Assembly (NCBI GenBank): GCA_020650975.1
Contig: JAIPMN010003828.1
Coordinates: 1,044-26,758, forward strand
Reading direction: 5' to 3'
Length of the DNA: 25,715 bases
From: Apostichopus californicus
Taxonomy: Eukaryota; Echinodermata; Holothuroidea; Aspidochirotida; Stichopodidae
Shown here: positions 23,201-25,715 of the stretch, piece after piece
How the letters are laid out: every line of letters starts with the position of its first letter
How positions within the stretch are numbered: position 1 is the first letter of the stretch
Position numbers and translations under genes: made by a program
Notes under the pieces: generated by a model
Told to the model about the DNA's origin: nothing
Databases searched by the model: none
What the model saw: only the letters and a program-made list of their open reading frames with translations

Positions 23201-24312
23201 TATCTCAGAAATGTAATGATCTCAATTTCTCAAAATATCTATTGTGCATAGAAATTGCTATGTGTTTAAATTGTTAAGATACATTATTAATTAGTAAAGA
23301 ACCATCTTACATTGAACATCCAGGGTCAGCCCATCACTAACACTCTCCTCTTAGATTAATTAGTAAAGAACCATCTTACATTGAACATACAGGGTCAGCC
23401 CATCACTAACACTCTCCTCTTAGATTAATTAGTAAAGAACCATCTTACATTGAACATCCAGGGTCAGCCCATCATTAACACTCTCCTCTTACATTAATTA
23501 GTAAAGAACCATCTTACATTGAACATCCAGGGTCAGCCAATCATTAACACTCTCCTCTTAGATTAATTAGTAAAGAACCATCTTACATTGAACATCCAGG
23601 GTCAGCCCATCACTAACACTCTCCTCTTACATTAATTAGTAAAGAACCATCTTACATTGAACATCCAGGGTCAGCCCATCACTAACACTCTCCTCTTACA
23701 TTAATTAGTAAAGAACCATCTTACAGTGAACATCCAGGGTCAGCCCATCACTAACACTCTCCTCTTACATTAATTAGTAAAGAACCATCTTACATTGAAC
23801 ATCCAGGGTCAGCCCATCATTAACACTCTCCTCTTACATTAATTAGTAAAGAACCATCTTACATTGAACATCCAGGGTCAGCCCATCATTAACACTCTCC
23901 TCTTAGATTAATTAGTAAAGAACCATCTTACATTGAACATCCAGGGTCAGCCCATCATTAACACTCTCCTCTTAGATTAATTAGTAAAGAACCATCTTAC
24001 ATTGAACATCCAGGGTCAACCCATCATTAACACTCTCCTCTTACATTAATTAGTAAAGAACCATCTTACATTGAACATCCAGGGTCAACCCATCATTAAC
24101 ACTCTCCTCTTACATTAATTAGTAAAGAACCATCTTACATTGAACATCCAGGGTCAGCCCATCATTAACACTCTCCTCTAAGAGGTCATTCATAGCTCTG
24201 CACAGATAGACACCACCATTGTTCTGCCATGTCAGCGATTCCACAATCACGTTGCTACTTGTAATATGACCACCATTATCGCCATTCTTCACCTCTGGTG
24301 CGAATAAATTTT
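4987..24312 (-). CDS. NPHS1: Nephrin-like adhesion receptor, C-terminal eleven exons (gene-level entry)
   Basis: Eleven minus-strand exons (24312-24139, 22617-22333, 20448-20173, 19293-18988, 18518-18444, 16468-16256, 8378-8343, 7544-7419, 6709-6661, 5748-5489, 5213-4987) join without a frame break into 674 residues plus one split codon. The order is half Ig, Ig, Ig, Ig, FN3, TM helix, cytoplasmic tail. The single FN3 next to the membrane, with its GFNGGLPQ motif, and the C-terminal GFLV match nephrin (vertebrate nephrin has eight Ig domains, one FN3, and ends GHLV). KIRREL proteins lack FN3. Vertebrate nephrin is a homophilic and KIRREL-binding adhesion and signalling protein of podocyte slit junctions; invertebrate relatives (Sns, Hibris) act in nephrocytes and myoblast fusion. 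The 5' exons lie beyond the right edge. Confidence 0.85.
5489..5748 (-). CDS. NPHS1: Nephrin-like exon: Tyr/Asp-rich cytoplasmic tail
   Basis: A 260-base exon (acceptor ATTTTACAG, donor TACT|GTAAGT). After SETGRFSPVATESTGSRSRH it becomes very rich in Tyr, Asp and His: DGYSYDDRHHDYQDYRS, YDAHQDDGFYDDDM, then LPSYYNSGYPRKPSYQPSWDS. Vertebrate nephrin is phosphorylated by Src-family kinases at YDxV sites that recruit Nck. Here several Tyr keep Asp at +1 (YDDR, YDAH, YDDD) but none has Val or Pro at +3, so Nck binding is not assured. The region is probably disordered. Confidence 0.87.
5749..6660 (-). other. Nephrin-like intron (tail exons)
   Basis: A 912-base intron between the juxtamembrane and Tyr-rich tail exons. 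Short open frames on both strands show no splice-site or codon support, and no repeat family is recognised. Confidence 0.6.
6661..6709 (-). CDS. NPHS1: Nephrin-like exon: juxtamembrane cytoplasmic segment
   Basis: A 49-base exon with acceptor GTTTACAG and donor CGGA|GTGAGT. It joins the TM exon through a split Gly and reads EIDDKKKAEIELTKP, a charged stretch with no recognisable domain. It changes phase from 1 to 2, so skipping it would shift the frame of the tail. Confidence 0.85.
6993..7095 (+). CDS. Exon-like segment on the + strand inside the nephrin-like gene, unidentified
   Basis: A (T)8GCAG acceptor ending at 6992 and an AAAA|GTGAGT donor at 7096 bound 103 bases that are fully open in one + frame. 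One base completes a codon, followed by 34 codons reading IELLSWTKYLLLDEVFLTEA and then FEQHPFLENIEPPK. The amphipathic, codon-like composition differs from the surrounding AT-rich intron. No partner exon was found nearby, and I do not recognise the family. It could be an exon of a nested gene, a stray duplicated exon, or chance. The minus strand is also open here (MDVAQMLQLRTPHPEAS) after TTTTCCAG, but lacks a good donor. Confidence 0.35.
7096..7418 (-). other. Rest of nephrin-like intron upstream of the candidate exon
   Basis: No exon or repeat is supported. A short + frame at about 7290-7371 includes LLADDTAM, reminiscent of the reverse-transcriptase ADD box, but it is too short and isolated to call. 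Confidence 0.45.
7419..7544 (-). CDS. NPHS1: Nephrin-like exon: transmembrane helix
   Basis: A 126-base phase 1-1 exon (acceptor CTTTCTTTCAG, donor TCTG|GTAAGT). It encodes MVGNLP, then a ~26-residue hydrophobic helix beginning LYAVLLLAFVIILSC and ending CCYLV, followed by the basic stop-transfer KKRFSRKSG. This fixes a type I orientation with Ig/FN3 outside. The CC pair at the cytosolic edge is a plausible palmitoylation site by analogy with other adhesion receptors, but is not demonstrated. Confidence 0.93.
7584..7615 (+). repeat. G-run tract (12 G then four GGGG blocks), quadruplex-prone
   Basis: Twelve G are followed by four A-GGGG blocks, meeting the usual intramolecular G-quadruplex pattern on the + strand. 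The nephrin-like pre-mRNA carries the complementary C-rich tract about 40 bases upstream of the TM-exon acceptor (exon start 7544). That tract ends in CCCAG, a potential competing 3' splice site that would add 37 bases and shift the frame before the TM helix. Confidence 0.85.
7616..8342 (-). other. Nephrin-like intron between stalk micro-exon and TM exon
   Basis: AT-rich intronic sequence. Apart from the G-run next to it, nothing beyond short unsupported open frames is seen. Confidence 0.55.
8343..8378 (-). CDS. NPHS1: Nephrin-like micro-exon: FN3-to-membrane linker
   Basis: A 36-base exon, acceptor TTCTTACAG and donor ATTC|GTAAGT, encoding about twelve residues (AKPIVPTFRPQI plus a split Leu), a Pro-rich stalk between FN3 and the TM helix. 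Both ends are phase 1, so skipping it would keep the frame. It is isolated by introns of 7.9 kb and 0.8 kb. Its support is phase agreement with both neighbours and good splice sites. Confidence 0.82.
8494..8580 (+). repeat. Dispersed repeat fragment, copy 1
   Basis: GACAATGAATCCAAAAGAAG followed by CATCGCTTGATGGTACCT and later TATGGCAACAAGAC closely resembles 12142-12194 (GACAATACATCCAGAAGAAG, CATTGCTTCATGGTACCT, CATGGCAACAATG). The two copies are in the same orientation and differ by substitutions and a short indel. No family name is assigned. Confidence 0.7.
9002..10472. mobile_element. Inverted-repeat DNA element (outer element of a nested pair)
   Basis: GGCCTAGGT occurs directly repeated at 9002-9010 and 10464-10472. 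Just inside, the ends are inverted: GTGCCATTCCGCCAT at 9019-9033, and GTGTCATTCCGCCAT read from the right at about 10442-10456. Further CCGCCAT/ATGGCGG copies lie subterminally at 9908, 10337 and 10424, and CCTTTCCGC/GCGGAAAGG at 9902-9923 makes a hairpin. A 9 bp duplication would suit a Mutator-like element, and 8 bp would also be possible. Without its insert the element is only ~0.6 kb and encodes nothing. The hAT element at 9043-9893 sits inside it. Confidence 0.6.
9035..9901. mobile_element. Non-autonomous hAT-type element nested in the outer element
   Basis: The element is 9043-9893 (851 bp). The left end is TAGTGTTTACA, and the right end read inverted is CAGTGTTTGCA (9 of 11). Flanking 8-mers are GTTTCGAG (9035-9042) and GTTTCGAT (9894-9901), matching at 7 of 8 positions. 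The interior includes a CCGGGTACCCG palindrome near the left end and two copies of ACCACACTAAGTCAATGGG (about 9661 and 9790). There is no transposase frame. Removing it rejoins the left tip of the outer element with its body. Confidence 0.72.
10796..11340 (+). repeat. Degenerate tandem repeat, ~143 bp unit, + orientation
   Basis: The phrase GAGATATCGTGTTTA recurs at 10796, 10939, 11083 and 11211, with a weaker copy (GAGATAACATGTTTACAAG) at 11276. The first spacings are 143 and 144 bp; later units are shortened. Each unit has ACAATTTGACCCC, TGACCTTTGACCTC, ACAATAGRCTTCTTG and CAAGCTTTCCTTCTTG. The array ends with CTGGGCGTCACAAACGCACTC, an ending shared with other copies in the window. Copies are substantially diverged. 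Confidence 0.85.
11341..12033. other. Intronic DNA of the 7.9 kb nephrin-like intron
   Basis: No coding exon, RNA gene or recognised repeat is seen. Short open frames on both strands have no splice-site or motif support. Confidence 0.5.
12034..12076. repeat. Perfect short hairpin followed by (AT)n microsatellite
   Basis: TTCTCCTT-T-AAGGAGAA (12034-12050) is a perfect inverted repeat with a one-base loop, followed directly by about ten AT dinucleotides. It may be the tip of an inverted-repeat element, but no partner end was found. Confidence 0.7.
12142..12194 (+). repeat. Dispersed repeat fragment, copy 2
   Basis: Second copy of the sequence at 8494-8580: GACAATACATCCAGAAGAAG, CATTGCTTCATGGTACCT, CATGGCAACAATG. 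It differs from copy 1 by substitutions and a short deletion between the two blocks. Confidence 0.65.
12585..12920 (-). repeat. Degenerate ~143 bp tandem repeat, inverted orientation, left part
   Basis: The reverse complement of the 10796-11340 family. TGTAAACACGATATCTCAAG recurs near 12595, 12734 and 12870 with spacing close to 140 bp, and GTGTGTGACGCC near 12577 is the family end. The array is interrupted at 12921 by a hAT element and resumes at 14381. Confidence 0.85.
12913..14388. mobile_element. Non-autonomous hAT-type element inserted in repeat array
   Basis: The element is 12921-14380 (1460 bp) between perfect 8 bp duplications ATATTTAG (12913-12920 and 14381-14388). Terminal inverted repeats are TAGTGTTCAACCGAT at the left and TAGTGTTCGACCGAT from the right (14 of 15). 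CCGATTAT/ATAATCGG words are clustered in the first ~110 and last ~80 bases, as expected for subterminal transposase-binding repeats in hAT elements. No transposase frame is recognisable; the largest frames (13656-13853 and 13992-14204) are featureless. Confidence 0.88.
14389..14490 (-). repeat. Degenerate ~143 bp repeat, continuation after hAT insertion
   Basis: The interrupted array continues with GAGGTCAAAGGTCATTTTGA and AATTGTGGAAACCTTGTT, the inverse of the family's TGACCTTTGACC and AAGGTTTTCACAATT segments. This confirms that the hAT element entered a pre-existing repeat. Confidence 0.8.
14491..15829 (-). other. Intronic DNA of the 7.9 kb nephrin-like intron
   Basis: No exon or element was delimited. 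A short direct duplication, GCGAGTACTT, occurs twice around 15769-15812 separated by a GGTCGCCA segment; it could be the tip of an unrecognised element. Confidence 0.45.
15830..16090 (-). repeat. Degenerate ~143 bp repeat, inverted orientation
   Basis: GAAAACCTTCAATACATGAT, GAGTACAAGAATCCTATTG, GAGGTCAAATCTCC, and then a second round with AAAAACCTTTTACATGATAT, GAGTACAATACCCCTATTG and TTTTTGATGGAGG form two diverged units of the family. Confidence 0.7.
16256..16468 (-). CDS. NPHS1: Nephrin-like exon: rest of FN3 domain
   Basis: A 213-base phase 1-1 exon (acceptor CTCCATCAG, donor AAAG|GTAGGA). It reads FNGGLPQAFQVRF, YQYIDVDPPNSTYF, LNPETKYEFTVRGRNALGDG: the FN3 strand C motif, a sequon (NST), the L.P.T.Y strand E-F landmark, and the RNALG loop. 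GGLPQ-F-R, DV-PP and NALGD are recognisable from vertebrate nephrin's single FN3, and this is the strongest family evidence in the window. The donor GTAGGA is weaker than the other donors of this gene. Confidence 0.93.
16905..17720 (+). repeat. Degenerate ~143 bp repeat array, + orientation
   Basis: At least five diverged units carry TGACCTTTGACC-like words (about 16918, 17060, 17188, 17454 and 17580), AATAGG.TTCTTG, and AAGGTTTTCA. The array ends with TTTACAACCTGGCATTACATACACACAC near 17685-17712, matching the end seen at about 11290. It lies in the intron between the two FN3 exons. Confidence 0.78.
17932..18418 (+). mobile_element. tRNA-derived SINE-like element
   Basis: GTGGTTCAGCAGTTAGAGTG (17933-17952) resembles a tRNA D-arm with an A box, and GGATCAAAATTCC (17976-17988) resembles a B box (GGTTCRANTCC) at about the right spacing for a Pol III internal promoter. 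A non-tRNA body follows, and the 3' end is a run of AAACT/AACTA repeats (about 18402-18418), as in SINE tails. It is antisense to the nephrin-like gene. No flanking duplication was convincingly found, so the boundaries are approximate. Confidence 0.65.
18444..18518 (-). CDS. NPHS1: Nephrin-like exon: first part of FN3 domain
   Basis: A 75-base phase 1-1 exon between TTATAG and GCAG|GTAAGT. It encodes SPESPTDVKILVITHRSVSL followed by NWTA, which are strands A and B of an FN3 domain with the conserved strand-B Trp and a potential N-glycosylation sequon NWT. The split Gly codon starts GFNGGLPQ in the next exon. Confidence 0.92.
18519..18987 (-). other. Nephrin-like intron with a possible hAT terminal fragment
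   Basis: A 469-base intron between the last Ig exon and the first FN3 exon. CAGGGTTACCATATTTC at 18737-18753 matches the end of the 1143 hAT element (TAGGGTTACCATATTTG), but no opposing end or target duplication is seen, so this is at most a truncated copy. Confidence 0.5.
18988..19293 (-). CDS. NPHS1: Nephrin-like exon: membrane-proximal Ig domain
   Basis: A 306-base phase 1-1 exon (acceptor TTGCTCAG, donor ACAA|GTAAGT). It reads KPEIDYSVPNKVAKTRGQ, then LLFCHVEGAPVVRFRWLKGG (first Cys and core Trp), sequon NLTS, LIISQIQVFHYGAYICEAYN (second Cys; the usual Asp of DxGxY is replaced by Tyr at HYG), and LGKSTFQINVERT. It joins the FN3 exon as RT-S-SPESPTD. This is the last Ig domain before FN3. 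Confidence 0.93.
19518..19555. repeat. Hairpin-forming repeat TTGCTTTG/CAAAGCAA
   Basis: TTGCTTTG (19528-19535) and CAAAGCAA (19544-19551) form an 8 bp stem with an 8-base loop, extended by TAGG/CCTA outside after an asymmetric bulge. It starts a stretch (to about 20090) of likely repetitive intron DNA, but no second copy is in the window. Confidence 0.6.
19556..20172 (-). other. Nephrin-like intron between two Ig exons
   Basis: No coding exon is seen besides the flanking ones. Confidence 0.55.
20173..20448 (-). CDS. NPHS1: Nephrin-like exon: complete Ig domain
   Basis: A 276-base phase 1-1 exon (acceptor GCTTACAG, donor CAGT|GTAAGT). Landmarks are DLICTADANPRPDG (first Cys; the NP.P turn is common in nephrin/KIRREL family Ig domains), VTWSRE (core Trp), LQIQNVSKSDAGMYTC (second Cys, with N-glycosylation sequon NVS), and INVIIQ plus a split Tyr leading into KPEID of the next exon. 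An ATG near the exon start belongs to the intron and is not an initiation site. Confidence 0.92.
20449..21280 (-). other. Nephrin-like intron, first part
   Basis: AT-rich intron. Around 20755-20870, words such as ATATCTCAAAG, TTGACCTCCA and CATACCAAGCATGAAAT look like a heavily decayed unit of the ~143 bp repeat family. Nothing else is seen. Confidence 0.5.
21281..21790 (+). repeat. Decayed TGACC-type tandem repeat
   Basis: Three or so diverged units share CATCATCTGCTCATC/CATCATCTACTTATC, AAGTTTGATC.AAATCAA, CCTAGGA and TTGACCT..T...CCCAAATGA(C/G)CTTGA. Spacing is roughly 160 bp. It is related in style to the ~143 bp family but distinct enough to keep apart. Confidence 0.65.
21791..22332 (-). 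other. Nephrin-like intron, last part before Ig exon
   Basis: Intronic DNA; no exon, RNA or repeat is supported. Confidence 0.5.
22333..22617 (-). CDS. NPHS1: Nephrin-like exon: complete Ig domain
   Basis: A 285-base phase 1-1 exon with acceptor GTGACAG and donor GAAT|GTAAGT. It encodes one whole Ig domain in about 94 residues: KPRITTPEG (A strand), KLNCSANG (first Cys), HTWKKD (core Trp), LHIQAP, SEAGTYSC (second Cys with the D-x-G-x-Y-x-C pattern), and TLNVE plus a split Tyr. The split codon T|AT gives the Tyr that commonly links adjacent Ig domains. I-set/C2-type is likely from the spacing. Confidence 0.92.
22618..23283 (-). other. Nephrin-like intron, unique part
   Basis: AT-rich intron between the 69 bp array and the next Ig exon. 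A short - strand frame (22927-23178) has no domain or splice support. Confidence 0.5.
23284..24180. repeat. 69 bp minisatellite derived from an Ig exon end and its splice donor
   Basis: CCATCTTAC recurs exactly every 69 bp at 23302, 23371, 23440, 23509, 23578, 23647, 23716, 23785, 23854, 23923, 23992, 24061 and 24130, giving thirteen copies. The last overlaps the real exon end (24139). Each unit contains about 42 bases of exon (ending GTTCAAT), the donor GTAAGATGG and about 27 bases of intron. Variation is limited to a few sites (TTAGATT/TTACATT, CACTAAC/CATTAAC, CAGCCC/CAACCC); the 23716 copy has ACAGTG instead of ACATTG. GTAAGATGG is intact in all copies. Confidence 0.97.
24139..24312 (-). 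CDS. NPHS1: Nephrin-like exon: C-terminal half of an Ig domain
   Basis: The exon starts after CCACCTACAG and ends at GTTCAAT|GTAAGATGG, with phase 1 at both ends. It encodes NLFAPEVKNGDNGG, then SLTWQNNGGVYLCRAMND, containing the G-x-Y-x-C of Ig strand F, and ends TLDVQ plus a split Tyr codon. Only strands D-G are present. The half with the first Cys and the core Trp must be on an upstream exon outside the window. The last ~42 bases of this exon and its donor are the parent of the 69 bp minisatellite directly downstream. Confidence 0.85.
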
Positions 24313-24446
24313 CTGTAGGTGGAAAACACAACAGAAACTTTAATATCAACAAGAGCCTAAGGGCACTGTGGTTCCTTGCGTAGGGGTATATGACAATACA
24401 CATAATATTATCATAGCAAGATTGGGCTCAAATAGTCCAAGTAATT

Positions 24447-25715
24447 GTGGTCCTACATGTACCCATTAATTGTGATCGGAGTTTTGATCGGAAGGCACTT
24501 TTCAGATCTGAATATGGCGTCGAAAATGTAAGAAATATAAGGTCAGCTACAAGCGGGTCAACAGATATGATAACATTGATAACCTCAGATCACATGACCG
24601 TTAAGTTTGAAAATGTTCCACCACCCCATTCACAACTTGTCCCAAAATATCAATCGTGTCAGACCTTGGCACTGGGTTTTAATTGCATTAAATGTCTAAA
24701 CATTAACTTTGAACTTGCATAACTTCACACACAAAGGTCACCCGGGGGTCAACCCATTGACATTTATGATCAGAAGGTACCTTTGACATCTGAAAATAGC
24801 ATTAAAACTGTAAAATTCCCCAAAACACTTAAAGGTCACCAGAGGTCAAGTTGAGGTCAAGGGTCACCCAGATGCGGGTCGACAATTGGATTACACTGAA
24901 GCAACTCCCAACCCTAACGGACAATTCGTTCTCAAGTTATCGTAAAAATACTTGTTTTTTAACATTAATTGACCTTTGGTGACCTCGGATCACATCACAG
25001 TTAAGTTTGAAAATATTCCCCTATACCATTTGCAACTTGTCCCAAAATATCAACCGTGTCACACCTTGGCACTGGGAATTATTGCGCTAAATGTCTAAAA
25101 ATTAACTTTGACCTCATATAACTTCACACAAAAAGGTCACCTGGGGTCAACCCATTGACATTTTTGATCGGTGAGACGTGAATATAGCATTAAAACTATA
25201 AAAATTCAAACATTTTTTTATTTGCCCATTTTATCCCCAAAATACTAGTTTTTTAACATTAATTGACCTTTGGTGACCTCGGATCACATGACCGTTAAGT
25301 TTGAAAATATTCCCCTATACCATTTGCAACTTGTCCCAAAATATCAACCGTGTCACACCTTGGCACTGGGAATTATTGCGCCAAATGTCTTAAAATTAAC
25401 TTTGACCTCATATAACTTCACACAAAAAGGTCACCTGGGGTCAACCCATTGACATTTTTGATTGGTGAGACGTGAATATAGCATTAAAACTATAAAAATT
25501 CAAATAGTTTTTTATTTGCCCATTTTATCCCCAAAATACTAGTTTTTTAACATTAATTGACCTTTGGTGACCTCGGATCACATGACCGTTATGTTTAAAA
25601 ATATTCCTCTATACCATTTGCAACTTGTCCCAAAATATCAACCGTGTCACACCTTGGCACTGGGAGTTATTGCATTAAATGTCTGAAAATTAACTTTGAC
25701 CTTGTATAACTTTGC
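24447..25715. repeat. Tandem array, 294 bp unit, running off the right edge
   Basis: TTGACCTTTGGTGACCTCGG starts at 24969, 25263 and 25557, exactly 294 bp apart, with near-identical units. A more diverged, longer copy precedes it (about 24575-24968, starting TTGATAACCTCAGATCACATG). Units contain TGACCGTTAAGTTTGAAAAT, CAACTTGTCCCAAAATATCA, CACCTTGGCACTGGG and AAAGGTCACCTGGGGTCAACC. The array lies in the nephrin-like intron upstream (5') of the half-Ig exon. Confidence 0.92.

Noticed and set aside
23284-24180. Regular 69 bp repeats considered as a CRISPR-like array
   Set aside because: Units are tandem with no variable spacers, the setting is a eukaryotic intron, and the unit is explained as an exon-end duplication.

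Overview
This is eukaryotic nuclear DNA, most likely from a marine invertebrate deuterostome and probably an echinoderm. Several things point there: multi-exon genes with GT-AG introns, AT-rich intronic DNA, the TAGGCCTA-type words, and many degenerate ~143 bp repeats carrying TGACCTTTGACC and GATATCGTGTTTACAAGG. The phylum is inferred from repeat style and gene content, not from a database match. No bacterial, CRISPR, rRNA or operon-like feature is present.

Two protein-coding genes meet tail to tail. On the + strand, positions 906-3521 hold the last two coding exons of an FDXACB1-like gene. They encode a degenerate PheRS-like segment and a C-terminal ferredoxin-fold anticodon-binding domain. 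On the - strand, eleven exons from 24312 down to 4987 encode the C-terminal 674 residues of a nephrin (NPHS1)-like cell-adhesion receptor: half an Ig domain, three full Ig domains, one FN3 domain, a transmembrane helix and a tyrosine-rich cytoplasmic tail ending GFLV. Every exon junction was checked for splice consensus and reading phase, and all eleven join without a frame break. The remaining Ig domains must lie beyond the right edge.

Region by region: 1-690 is a ~49 bp minisatellite. A short non-autonomous hAT element (1143-1740) sits in the last FDXACB1 intron. 3522-4986 is the convergent 3'-UTR zone. 4987-8378 holds the nephrin tail and TM exons, plus an unexplained exon-like segment on the + strand (6993-7095). 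8379-16255 is a 7.9 kb intron full of mobile elements, including a hAT element nested in another inverted-repeat element and a third hAT element inserted into a repeat array. 16256-22617 holds the FN3 and Ig exons, separated by introns with degenerate repeats and a tRNA-type SINE. 23284-24180 is a 69 bp minisatellite made from the end of an Ig exon together with its splice donor. 24447-25715 is a 294 bp tandem array running off the window.

The most unusual feature is the 69 bp array. It places twelve further copies of a functional-looking 5' splice site downstream of the real one, and use of any of them would add an in-frame stop after the authentic junction.
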